This document shows, one piece after another, positions 51,641-59,705 of a DNA stretch of 64,000 nt. The stretch is from DP-36 sp036004365 (GTDB taxonomy: Bacteria; Desulfobacterota; Binatia; UBA9968). The notes under the pieces were generated by a model, which saw only the letters and a list, made by a program, of their open reading frames with translations, made no database searches and had not been told where the DNA came from. The stretch covers positions 6,581 through 70,580 of the forward strand of contig DASYRN010000184.1 in the NCBI GenBank assembly GCA_036004365.1. Direction: 5' to 3'. Position numbers and translations under genes: made by a program. Each line of letters opens with the position of its first letter. Positions within the stretch are counted from its first letter, which is position 1.

Positions 51641-52739
51641 ATGGCCAGTGAAGAACTACAGATGCGGCCGATTCAGACGGGGATTAACGTAATTCAGAAG
51701 ACCGACACCCCAATCCATGATTGGTATCGCTTCGTTCTTTCTTATCCACCTCACTTGGTGCGCCGGTATATTGAACGGTTTGGACTTCGTAGGACGGATT
51801 TACTGTGTGACCCATTTTGTGGAACGGGCACAACCTTGGTAGAGGCAAAGAAGAGTGGCGTTCCCAGCGTCGGGTGCGATGCACATCCTTTTGCCGTTTT
51901 GGTGTCCGCTGTGAAAACGAACTGGTCATTAGACGTTCATCTTCTGTCTTCTCTGCTACATCGAATCGTAACCGGTGCTGAAGAGAGAATGATTCAACAC
52001 AGTTTTGCCTCCACTTTCGTTTTACACAATGATGGTGAGAGAAAGGGAGAGCGCACCAAGGACCGGATATTGCCTGAGCGAAGATGAAGACAAACTGTTG
52101 CCGACCGGATTCTTAAGCGAGCGCCCGCAACAGCGCCTGTTGATTCTGCGTGATGAAATCGAAGAACTAACGACGGACCAGCCGGGGGAAATTCGCGACT
52201 TCTTCTTCCTCGCGTTGGCCCATGTGGTTGCCAACGGGGCGGGAAATTTTGCATTCGGACCGGAAATTTATCGCACGAAAGCCAAGACTGATTACGATGT
52301 TCTTAAACACTTCGGGCAGCATACTAGTCTGATGATTTCGGAGATGGAGCATGCCAAGATTAACGGGAATGACAAAGTGGCGGCGCAGGTTTTTCTAGAT
52401 GATGCGCGACGCCTTGATCACATTCCGTCAGGCCTCGCGGGCGTGATCACTTCTCCACCATACCCGAACGAAAAAGATTACACTCGCACCACTCGTGTCG
52501 AATCACTTTTGCTTCGGCTTGTGAAGAATCGAGAGCAGCTTCGGTTTATTAAAGAGTCGCTCCTACGCTCCAACACCCGGAACGGGGAAAGATTGGGGGT
52601 CGGGCCTGAGTTATTGACTTATTCTTCTCGCCGATTCGATTGCACTTGCGACGGCGGTCCAAAGCCGTTTGCCAACCGAACCAGCTCAAACTTTGAGACG
52701 ACAAGAAAGGGGCGCTGGGGTCTGGCTTTCAAATCTTGA
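51641..52739 (+). pseudogene. DNA methyltransferase (N4/N6 type), frameshifted and 3'-truncated
   Basis: The first frame (51641 to about 52030) encodes PIHDWYRFVLSYPPHLVRRY and motif I, CDPFCGTGTTLVEAKKSG. The second frame (from about 52050 to 52550) encodes LLPTGFLSERPQQRLLILRD and motif IV, ITSPPYPNEKDYTRTTRVES. A frameshift near 52030-52080 separates them. After about 52580 (LLRSNTRN) the sequence leaves the family and runs into repeat sequence, so the C-terminal part is gone. SPPY favours N4-cytosine or N6-adenine modification. No restriction enzyme gene is adjacent. Non-functional as read, unless the frameshift is a sequencing error. Confidence 0.72.
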
Positions 52740-52939
52740 CAATCTTTTCTGAACCGCAAGCGGCAACGAATCTAAAATTCAGAGAGCTCGGGGCTTCCTA
52801 CTCCAGGCATTTTGCTTGACAGCCATAATAAACATGCCCTATATACGCGACACTAACTTAGGCTGGGTTCCTCGATCCGGTCACATCTTTGATCCCACGC
52901 CATCGTCCGGAGTGGGTCTCCCAACCGGACATTGTTTTT
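52737..52939 (+). promoter_or_regulatory. Family C element, full copy: promoter, leader and hairpin terminator
   Basis: CTTGACAATCTTTTCTGAACC and GCAACGAATCTAAAATTCAG (52737-52784) open the element. Promoter TTGACA 52816-52821, 18-nt spacer, TATATA 52840-52845. Leader with CGATCCGGTCACATCTTTGAT, then GTCCGG (52905-52910) / CCGGAC (52925-52930) hairpin and TTGTTTTT. A transcript from it would be about 90 nt if it stops there. The first orphan TTT binding-protein gene starts at 52970. Confidence 0.7.
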
Positions 52940-52969
52940 ATTTCAGAGGCATGATCAAAGGAGGGGCCA

Positions 52970-53998
52970 ATGAGAAGAGTAATGTTAGCCCTTTTGATCC
53001 TTCTACTGCTGAGCTCTACTCCTCACGCTCAAGCCCCATTCTATGCGGGCAAAACCGTCAGGGTTGTTATTGGGTACACCCCAGGAGGAACCAATGACCT
53101 ATGGGCGCGCGCCATCGCGCAGTACATGGGCAAATACATTCCTGGAAACCCAACCTTTATCGTTCAGAACATGCCCGGGGCGGGCTCCTTGGTTGCCGCT
53201 AACCATGTCTATAGCGTGGCAAAGCCTGATGGTTTGACTCTTGGATTGATTGCTCCGGCCCTCTACTTCAATCAGCTTGTGGGACAAAAAGAGGTTCAGT
53301 TCGATTGGTCTAAGTTTGCTTGGATCGGTACACCTGAGCGGGGCGATGAGATGCTATCGATGCGGTCAGACACCGGCCACAAGAGCCTCGATGATGTTCG
53401 CAAGGCTTCCGAGCCGCCCAGATGCGGAGCCACCGGGCCCGGCACATCCGGTCATTATTTTCCTAAACTTCTGGAAGAGGCCCTCGGCCTCAAATTCAAC
53501 CTTGTGCTCGGATACCCGGGCGCGTCAGAAGTCGATCTGGCAATCGAGAAAGGGGAGGTGCAATGTCGCGCCGGTACAGTCTCAGCTTTTTTTGGTCGTG
53601 AGCCTGGGCGAATCTGGGCTAAGACAGGGTTTGTTCGGATAATCGTTCAGGGAGGGTCAAAGCGCGATGAAAGGCTACCTGAGGTCCCGACGGTCTATGA
53701 GCTGATGGAAAAACAAAGGACACCCGAGGCAATCAAGCGCTTGGCCAGAGTACTTCTCTCTCCTGCCGATATCGGACGCCCAATCGTGGGCACCCCAGGC
53801 ATCCCTGCAGACCAGGTCAAGATTCTGCGCGTGGCCTTCATGAAGGCGCTTAGCGACGCTGAGCTTTTGGCGGAAGCCAAGAAGAGAGGATGGGAAGCAA
53901 GGCCAATGAGCGGCGAAGAGCTAGAAGCAATAGCAAAAGAGGTGATCGCTCAACCTGCGGAGGTCATTGAAAGGCTGAAGGCAATTCTAAAAGGTTAA
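52970..53998 (+). CDS. TTT-type (Bug-like) substrate-binding protein, orphan 1
   Basis: A 342-residue periplasmic binding protein, signal peptide 1-21 (ending PHAQ), then PFYAGKTVRVVIGYTPGG, MPGAGSLVAANHVYSVAKPDG and a late GRPIVGTPGIPADQVKILR. It belongs to the TTT receptor family but to a divergent branch with conserved Cys in PPRCGATGPGT and VQCRAGT. AAAGGAGGGG lies before the ATG. It is the first of three paralogues in a row; no TctA or TctB gene accompanies them. It lies downstream of a promoter-leader-terminator element. Confidence 0.86.
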   Translation: MRRVMLALLILLLLSSTPHAQAPFYAGKTVRVVIGYTPGGTNDLWARAIAQYMGKYIPGNPTFIVQNMPGAGSLVAANHVYSVAKPDGLTLGLIAPALYFNQLVGQKEVQFDWSKFAWIGTPERGDEMLSMRSDTGHKSLDDVRKASEPPRCGATGPGTSGHYFPKLLEEALGLKFNLVLGYPGASEVDLAIEKGEVQCRAGTVSAFFGREPGRIWAKTGFVRIIVQGGSKRDERLPEVPTVYELMEKQRTPEAIKRLARVLLSPADIGRPIVGTPGIPADQVKILRVAFMKALSDAELLAEAKKRGWEARPMSGEELEAIAKEVIAQPAEVIERLKAILKG

Positions 53999-54035
53999 TA
54001 GAGGCTTTGATCGACTTCGCGTTAGACTTGCCAAA

Positions 54036-54064
54036 TGGGAGAACAGGAGGGCGCCGGATTTAGT
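54036..54064 (+). repeat. Reduced element A flank
   Basis: GGGAGAACAGGAGGGCGCCG followed by GATTTAGTGG recalls the GGGAGAGTAGG...GCCGGATTTAAA junction of element A. No terminator hairpin follows. It sits 40 nt before the ribosome site of the second orphan binding protein. Confidence 0.45.
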
Positions 54065-54104
54065 GGCAATCGTATCTGGCGCAGTTAGCAGAAAGGAGAG
54101 TGCT

Positions 54105-55136
54105 ATGAAGAGAAGTATCTTTGGCCTTTTCTTTTTGTTGGCATGGAACTCTGGCCTCCAAGCCCAGACCCCTTTCTACCAAGGCAAGAGCATAAAGCTT
54201 GTGGTAGGGAGTCCTGCGGGATCTAACTATGATCAGTATGCCCGCCTTATCGCTCCTTATCTGCGTAAGCATATTGCCGGGAATCCGGAGGTTATCGTGC
54301 AGAATATGGGTGGCGCCGGCTCGGTGATTGCGGCCAACCATGTCTATCGTCTAGCCGCGCCTGACGGTTTGACGCTCGTGTCGATTCTGCCGGCTATTTA
54401 TTTCGATCAGCTCGTAGGGCGCACAGAGGTCCAGTTTGACTATGCCAAGTTTTCCTGGATTGGGAGCACCGATAGGTCGAATAATTTGCTCATCATGCGG
54501 GCCGATACTCCCTACAAGACCATGCATGACGTGCGTGGGGCCTCTCAGCTCCCTAAGTGCACAGCCACGGGCACTGGCTCAATCGCCTATTATATGCCCA
54601 AACTCTTGGAGGAAACCATTGGGACGAAATTTGACGTCGTGGCCGGCTATCCGGGTGGGCCCGACATGGACCTGGCAGTGGAAAGAGGTGAGGCCCAGTG
54701 CCGCGCCTTTACCCTTTCCGCCTTTTTGAGCCGTCGTGAACCTTACTTCAGTTGGCGTAAAAAAGGATTTGTTCGGGTCCTGATTCAGACCGGATCAAAG
54801 CGGGATCCAAGGCTGCCCGACGTCCCTACGCTTTATGAACTCATGGATGAATACAAAACCTCAGAGTCGTCTCGCCGGTTAGCTAAGTTAGTGCTGGCCT
54901 CCGGCGACCTGGGTCGTCCGATAATGGGACCGCCGGGTGTTCCCGCGGACCGGGTCAAAATTTTACGCCAGGCTTTTATGAAGGCACTGACTGATCCTGA
55001 ACTCCTAGCTCTGGCCGAAAAACAGAACGTGGAGATAGAACCAACCGGCGGTGAGGAGTTGGAAGCCTTGGCCAAGGAGGTTATGACTCAGCCCCCGGAG
55101 GTCATCGAACGGATGAAGAAGCTGTTGGGAAAATGA
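54105..55136 (+). CDS. TTT-type (Bug-like) substrate-binding protein, orphan 2
   Basis: A 343-residue paralogue of the preceding protein. Signal peptide 1-20 (ending LQAQ), then PFYQGKSIKLVVGSPAGSNYD, MGGAGSVIAANHVYRLAAPDG, PKCTATGTGS and GRPIMGPPGVPADRVKILRQ. GAAAGGAG precedes ATG 54105 (the frame opens at 54063). The ligand-pocket loops differ from both neighbours (GSNYDQYARL versus GTNDLWARA), so the three probably bind different acids. No permease gene nearby. Confidence 0.86.
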   Translation: MKRSIFGLFFLLAWNSGLQAQTPFYQGKSIKLVVGSPAGSNYDQYARLIAPYLRKHIAGNPEVIVQNMGGAGSVIAANHVYRLAAPDGLTLVSILPAIYFDQLVGRTEVQFDYAKFSWIGSTDRSNNLLIMRADTPYKTMHDVRGASQLPKCTATGTGSIAYYMPKLLEETIGTKFDVVAGYPGGPDMDLAVERGEAQCRAFTLSAFLSRREPYFSWRKKGFVRVLIQTGSKRDPRLPDVPTLYELMDEYKTSESSRRLAKLVLASGDLGRPIMGPPGVPADRVKILRQAFMKALTDPELLALAEKQNVEIEPTGGEELEALAKEVMTQPPEVIERMKKLLGK

Positions 55137-55146
55137 TGGGGCAGTA

Positions 55147-55255
55147 TTGACGAATCACTCTTCACGCCCACGGACCGCGGCTGGGTTGTCCGATCCCGTC
55201 ACATCTTTGATCCCACGCCATCGCCCGGATTGAGTCTCCCCAACCGGGCTTTTTT
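55147..55255 (+). terminator. Family C element, copy with degraded promoter and strong terminator
   Basis: TTGACG at 55147-55152 has no fitting -10 box. The leader text CGATCCCGTCACATCTTTGA and CCCACGCCATC is intact. GCCCGG (55223-55228) / CCGGGC (55244-55249) followed by six T makes a strong intrinsic terminator that can end the transcript of orphan 2. Confidence 0.8.
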
Positions 55256-55321
55256 GGTTCGGAACTCAATGGGGAGATCAGAAAGTTTTGGAGCGAATGA
55301 ACTGAATCCCAGGAGATGCTT

Positions 55322-56371
55322 ATGAAGAAGAATGTTTTTGTCGGGGCGCTTAGCCTCTTTATAGCAAGCAGCCTGTGGTTCTCTCCTAGCCTCCAAGCTC
55401 AAGCCGAACCTTTTTATAAAGGGAAGACCGTCAGGATCGTGGTGGGCTTTTCCCCCGGAGGGACCTTTGATCTCTGGGCGCGTCTTATCGCTCAGCACGT
55501 GGGGAAGCACATACCTGGGAACCCTTCATTGGTGGTCCAGAACATACCGGGCGCCGGTTCTATGACGGCTGGCAATTATATATACGGCGTGGCAAAGCCC
55601 GATGGTTTGACCATCGGGACTGTCACCCCTTCGCTCTACATTGAACAGCTTATGGGACGGAAGGAAGTCCAATATGACTGGGCAAAATTCTCCTGGATCG
55701 GTCAGCCAGAGCAGACGGACCGGATTTTTTATATCCGGGCGGATACCCCTTATAAGAGCCTAGAAGATATTCGCAGAGCTTCAGTGCCGCCAAAGTGCGG
55801 GGCCACGGGGGTGGGGACCGCAAGCCATTATTGGCCAAAGCTTCTCGAAGACGCCTTGGGGCTTAGGTTCAATGTTGTGGCCGGGTACGGGGGCGCGTCA
55901 GATGTAAACCTCGCTATAGAAAAGGGGGAGGTCCACTGCTGGGGGGGAACGGTCCAGGCTTTTTTCGGCAGTGAGCCTGGTAGTACTTGGGCGAAGACCG
56001 GCTTCGTTCGGGTGCTAATTCAAGGCGGCAGAAAACGCCACGAGAAACTCCCCGACGTGCCGACGATCTGGGAGCTGATGGACAGATACAAAACCCCTGA
56101 GAACACCAGGCGCCTGGTGAGAGTGCTCCTCGCCCCGGATGAGCTTGGTCGCCCGTATATCGGCACCCCTGGGATACCTCCGGAGCGGGTCAAGATTTTG
56201 CGCGAAGCCTTTATGAAGACGATGAATGACCCCGAACTCTTGGGGGAAGTGAAAAAGCGGGACTGGCTCACAAGTCCAACCAGCGGTGACGAACTGCAGG
56301 CTACGGCGAAAGAATTAATGGTTCAGCCTCCGGAAGTGCTCGAACAGATGAAAAAGCTCTTGGCGAAGTGA
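55322..56371 (+). CDS. TTT-type (Bug-like) substrate-binding protein, orphan 3
   Basis: A 349-residue paralogue of the two preceding proteins. Signal peptide 1-27 (ending LQAQAE), then PFYKGKTVRIVVGFSPGGTFD, IPGAGSMTAGNYIYGVAKPDG, PPKCGATGVGT and GRPYIGTPGIPPERVKILRE. It is closest to orphan 1 in its motifs. GGAGATGCTT stands before ATG 55322. The gene is isolated from its neighbour by the strong terminator at 55223-55255, so each of the three can be expressed on its own. Confidence 0.86.
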   Translation: MKKNVFVGALSLFIASSLWFSPSLQAQAEPFYKGKTVRIVVGFSPGGTFDLWARLIAQHVGKHIPGNPSLVVQNIPGAGSMTAGNYIYGVAKPDGLTIGTVTPSLYIEQLMGRKEVQYDWAKFSWIGQPEQTDRIFYIRADTPYKSLEDIRRASVPPKCGATGVGTASHYWPKLLEDALGLRFNVVAGYGGASDVNLAIEKGEVHCWGGTVQAFFGSEPGSTWAKTGFVRVLIQGGRKRHEKLPDVPTIWELMDRYKTPENTRRLVRVLLAPDELGRPYIGTPGIPPERVKILREAFMKTMNDPELLGEVKKRDWLTSPTSGDELQATAKELMVQPPEVLEQMKKLLAK

Positions 56372-56436
56372 TTCTAAAAAAGAGGGAAGCTGGAGGGTCA
56401 GGATTGTATAGGTCCAGAAAAGGGGTCAGCCGAAGT

Positions 56437-56530
56437 TTTTGGGGTCGGGCTTTTCTTTCTAGACAATCTTGGCAGAGCGAAGCGATTCACTTCTTGGCCC
56501 GATAGTGCGGCTAAATCCGTGATTCATGCC
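56437..56530. repeat. Intergenic element D, copy 1
   Basis: TTTCTAGACAATCTTGGCAG, a CACTTCTTGGCCCGATAGTG segment and CGGCTAAATCCGTGATTCAT, GCCACG follow each other. The same series, with about 80% identical bases, stands at 63563-63655. No protein is encoded. The part up to the cupin gene holds nothing else I can name. Confidence 0.75.
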
Positions 56531-56619
56531 ACGATCCAGTTAGGCGAGAGGCGAGAGCGGTGCAGTGGAGGGGTCATAGAGCCAGCACGCCCCCCTCACC
56601 CTCGCTTTGCTCAGCTGAC

Positions 56620-56985
56620 TTACTCTTCCACCTGGGTGGTCGTGCTCCCTTTCGCCGTTAAAGCAATGTGGGAGAATGATGAATCAGGCGTTGCGCCATG
56701 CCAATGTTTCTCTTCCGCCGGAATGTGCACGACATCTCCTACGCTGATTACCTCCCGGTGCGTTTCCGTGGCGATGATACCCTTGCCGGCAGTGACAAAT
56801 AGCACCTGATCGCTGCTATGGGTGTGCATTTTGTTTCGGGCACCCGCACTGAAGTTGACAACGCCAAGACTAAAGTTGTTGCTCATCTCAGGCGTTAGTA
56901 GCGGCTGTCGCGTCACGGGACCGCCTGTGAACAAGGGACTATTCGCTGGCTCTGCGGGGATCGCATCGGGTTTAAGTACCTTCAT
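56620..56985 (-). CDS. Cupin domain protein
   Basis: A 121-residue single cupin: GARNKMHTHSSDQVLFVTAGKG (metal His pair and Gln/Glu position) and GDVVHIPAEEKHWHGA (second His). AAGGAGGA precedes the ATG on the minus strand. It is next to an amidohydrolase gene on the same strand and may work on the same compound. It is different from the cupin at 26996-27415. Reaction unknown. Confidence 0.83.
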   Translation of the reverse strand: MKVLKPDAIPAEPANSPLFTGGPVTRQPLLTPEMSNNFSLGVVNFSAGARNKMHTHSSDQVLFVTAGKGIIATETHREVISVGDVVHIPAEEKHWHGATPDSSFSHIALTAKGSTTTQVEE

Positions 56986-57076
56986 TGGAGCATCCTCCTT
57001 CCAATCTCTGGTCGTTCTCCTGTCGCCTGGGAATATGTTAGCTTCCAGTCATCTGAGAAGATAGGGCTTTTAGAGT

Positions 57077-58228
57077 TTATTGGATGCTATAGAGGCGAGC
57101 GCAGTTGTCCCACAGAATCTTACGCTTGCTTGCCTCGCTAACACCGTCAAGTTGCAAAAATGTCTCGATGGCGCGCGGATAGGCGGAGTCGTCGTGCGGC
57201 CAATCGGTGGAAATGACGATGTTGTCATCACCCATAGCCTCAATGGTGTACTGCAACACCGCCTCATCCGGGTCAACTGAGACATAGCAGTGACGTCGAA
57301 AATATTCGCTGGGGGGCATCTTTAACGGGAATCGTTCGTCGTCGCCGAACTTCTCGACGCGCTCGTCCAAACACCATAGCCACCACGGCACCCAGCTACA
57401 GCTCCCTTCTAGAAAGGCCGCGGTCAATCCTGGAAAACGTTCGAAGACCCCGCCCGTCAACATACTTCCCAATGCCAGCATCATCTCGACTGGGTGGGCC
57501 ACGGCGTGCGCCATAGCGAAGTTATCGAGGTAACGCCGTCCCAAATGCTCCTGGTAGGCCATCTGGATGCCATGAAAGGCAACGGGTACGCGCAGCCGTT
57601 CCGCTTCGGCCCAGAGGGGATCGTAATATCGGTCGTACCACGGCCGCCCGTTGACCTGCTGGTTGGGCAACACCACGGCCACGGCCCCTAACTCTTTGAC
57701 GCTACGCCGCGCCTCTGCCACCGCGAGCTTTACGTCCTGCGCCGGTAAGAGAGCGGCCGGTTTCAGGCGCGCGCGGTTGGTGCTGCAGAAGTCGGCGAGC
57801 CAGTTGTTAAAGGCGCGGCAGACCGCGGCGGCAAGTTCTGCGTCCAAGCCATCCACCGCAACCACATGGGCAGCGCGAGTGCGAAACACGATCGAGACGT
57901 CGATGCCTTCCACGTCCATGGCGTGCAGCATCCCCTGCGGGTCTTCGCCGCGACGCTCTTCTTCAGGGCCAACCTCGCGTCCGAGCTCCTCGTGGCGGTT
58001 GTGTGCCCTCTGCCGTCGTACTTTGGCCAGGCGCTGGCGTTCCGGGCGATCGATGTAGGCAGGAAACACCTTGCCCTCAAAACGCCACACGCCCGGGCTC
58101 GACCCATCCGGAATATTGGTAAACTGCGGGGCGCGCTCTTTGAACTGTGGCTCGATATACCTGGCCCACAGATCATGCGGCTCCCGCACATGAATGTCAC
58201 TGTCCATGACCTTAAAGCCCTGCTTCAT
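57077..58228 (-). CDS. Amidohydrolase family 2 metal-dependent hydrolase or decarboxylase
   Basis: A 383-residue third member of the amidohydrolase_2 group in this window: VMDSDIHVREP at the front (metal His), VAFHGIQMAYQEHLG, AFLEGSCSWVPWWLW and STDWPHDDSAYP near the end. ATG 58228 fits the family start; the frame also opens at 58297. It has an insertion rich in Arg and Glu (about residues 65-95) not seen in the other two. Genes on either side (cupin, PEP-mutase-like) point to a catabolic region. Substrate unknown. Confidence 0.86.
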   Translation of the reverse strand: MKQGFKVMDSDIHVREPHDLWARYIEPQFKERAPQFTNIPDGSSPGVWRFEGKVFPAYIDRPERQRLAKVRRQRAHNRHEELGREVGPEEERRGEDPQGMLHAMDVEGIDVSIVFRTRAAHVVAVDGLDAELAAAVCRAFNNWLADFCSTNRARLKPAALLPAQDVKLAVAEARRSVKELGAVAVVLPNQQVNGRPWYDRYYDPLWAEAERLRVPVAFHGIQMAYQEHLGRRYLDNFAMAHAVAHPVEMMLALGSMLTGGVFERFPGLTAAFLEGSCSWVPWWLWCLDERVEKFGDDERFPLKMPPSEYFRRHCYVSVDPDEAVLQYTIEAMGDDNIVISTDWPHDDSAYPRAIETFLQLDGVSEASKRKILWDNCARLYSIQ

Positions 58229-58335
58229 TGCACCACCATCCTTACCTGCCCTAGCGACTGCGTCGGAATACCGTTCATGGTTCGAGAGCCTCACCACGAA
58301 CGATATTGCTTAATGGCAAATTAAAGTACATTTCA

Positions 58336-58400
58336 GCCCCTCGTCCGTTCGTCCTGAGCTTGGTCGAAGGATGAACCGGCATTTTTCAGCACCTGCTAGG
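58336..58400. repeat. GTTCGTCCTGAGC...GGATGAAC hairpin repeat
   Basis: CGTTCGTCCTGAGCTTGG and TCGAAGGATGAACCGG form a stem, followed by CATTTTTCAGCACCTGCTAG. It is a copy of the hairpin type at 38637-39000, with the CAGC..CTGCTA tail on its right side. Confidence 0.75.
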
Positions 58401-58443
58401 AGACCCGTTGCGGGGGTGCGGGCGCGCGGCCGACCCATCCTGC

Positions 58444-59307
58444 TTAATGATCCTTCATGGTCCGCCGTTCGATTTGCAGAAGACGCTCCAGGCCGCTGGT
58501 TGTCTGCGCGGCTTTCATCTCCTTATCGGCGCCGCCCGGACCCAGGAAAGGGTCCATCTTCCCCTGCGCCAAACACTCATAGGACTGGCGCACGGCTTTG
58601 ACCATGGCCGCAAACGCCGTGCCGGAGGAGGCGGCGAGGCGGTAGCCAAGACCGGCGAGATCGCGGGGCGAGTAGAGGAATCCGGAAAAACCGTCGGTCG
58701 GGGCGAAGGTCATGAGCGGCGCTGGCAGGCGCTCGCCGACGATTCGGATTTCCTCGGCATCGCGCGTGTGGACGAACAGCATGTCGGCGCCCGCCTTGTG
58801 AAAGGCTTCCGCACGGCGCAAGGCTTCGTCGAGGTCGTAGACGCGCCTTGCGTTGGTCCGGGCGATAATCACGAAATCAGGGTCGGTGCGGGCCGCGATC
58901 GCCTCGGAGATTTTCTTCAGCATCAGCTCGGTCGGAATCAGATGATCGACACCGACGTGGTGCTCGACACGGCGAGGCAGCAGCTGATCCTCGAGCTCGA
59001 TCGCGGCGAAGCCCGCCGCTTCGGCGAGCGCGATGGTGCGGTGCACGTGCACCGGATCGCCCCAGCCGCCGCCTGCATCCAGGACAATTGGTAATTGGCA
59101 CACGGCGCGCATGTCGAGCGCCACCGCGGCAAGCTCCGGAAGCGTCAGATTGGCCTCCGTGACGCATTTGAGCCAGCCGAGCGACCCACCGCTCAGATAG
59201 AGCGCTTTGAACCCAGCCTCCTCAGCGAGCCGCGCCATTATCGGATTGAGCGCTACCGGGGCGATGATGAGTTCGTTTCCCCGCATCAGTTCGCTGAACT
59301 TTTGCAC
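58444..59307 (-). CDS. Isocitrate lyase/PEP mutase family protein with altered active-site loop
   Basis: A 287-residue barrel protein of the ICL/PEP-mutase family: LYLSGGSLGW, VLDAGGGWGD (metal Asp77, Asp84), IELEDQLLPRR and VIIARTNARR. In the mobile loop the usual K-[KR]-C-G-H is RRVEHH, so the Cys of lyases is missing (Val114). It is more likely an oxaloacetate-hydrolase-like or other C-C or P-C enzyme than a methylisocitrate lyase. It reads alone on the minus strand, upstream of the amidohydrolase. Confidence 0.83.
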   Translation of the reverse strand: MQKFSELMRGNELIIAPVALNPIMARLAEEAGFKALYLSGGSLGWLKCVTEANLTLPELAAVALDMRAVCQLPIVLDAGGGWGDPVHVHRTIALAEAAGFAAIELEDQLLPRRVEHHVGVDHLIPTELMLKKISEAIAARTDPDFVIIARTNARRVYDLDEALRRAEAFHKAGADMLFVHTRDAEEIRIVGERLPAPLMTFAPTDGFSGFLYSPRDLAGLGYRLAASSGTAFAAMVKAVRQSYECLAQGKMDPFLGPGGADKEMKAAQTTSGLERLLQIERRTMKDH

Positions 59308-59517
59308 GTTACGCTCCTTAACTTGATTGCCACGATGCTCTTTACCGTCTTATTTCCAAAGAATTTAGCTTCTCCATAGCCCGGGGCGGAGAATATGTCC
59401 AGCCCTGTGAAAACAGTCCGAAATTGACATGACGCTACCTTATCGGATAGTTGGCAATCATAGCCAGTCTATTGTTTCTGGTAGCTGGTTGGGGCTTTGG
59501 AAGATCGGCTGGGGTGT

Positions 59518-59544
59518 AAAAAAGGTGCCAGGAACCTTTTACTC
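59518..59544. repeat. AAAAGGT/ACCTTTT hairpin
   Basis: AAAAAGGTGCCAGGAACCTTTT folds into a short, near-perfect hairpin. This phrase is common next to REP-type intergenic sequences. The gap 59308-59587 has no other feature. Confidence 0.55.
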
Positions 59545-59587
59545 CTGTCGCGGAACCGCCCACGCCGAACACCGCGGAACACGCACC

Positions 59588-59701
59588 GAGGTGAAAGCTG
59601 AGCTCAGCACAATCGAGAGAGATTTGCCTTCGGACAGGTCCGTCGTGATCACCAAGAACGGACGGCCAGGCGCTGTGCTTTTTCCGGGAACAAAGGAGGT
59701 T
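59588..59701 (+). pseudogene. Remnant of a Phd/YefM-type antitoxin gene
   Basis: About 38 codons read EVKAELSTIERDLPSDRSVV, ITKNGRPGAVLF: the central part of Phd/YefM antitoxins (x-h-x-x-L-x-x-h ... VVITRNGRPxAVLh). Neither a proper N-terminus nor the C-terminal toxin-binding part is present, and no toxin gene follows; the next gene is a dehydrogenase whose ribosome site lies at the end of the fragment. Confidence 0.62.
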
Positions 59702-59705
59702 CGTG

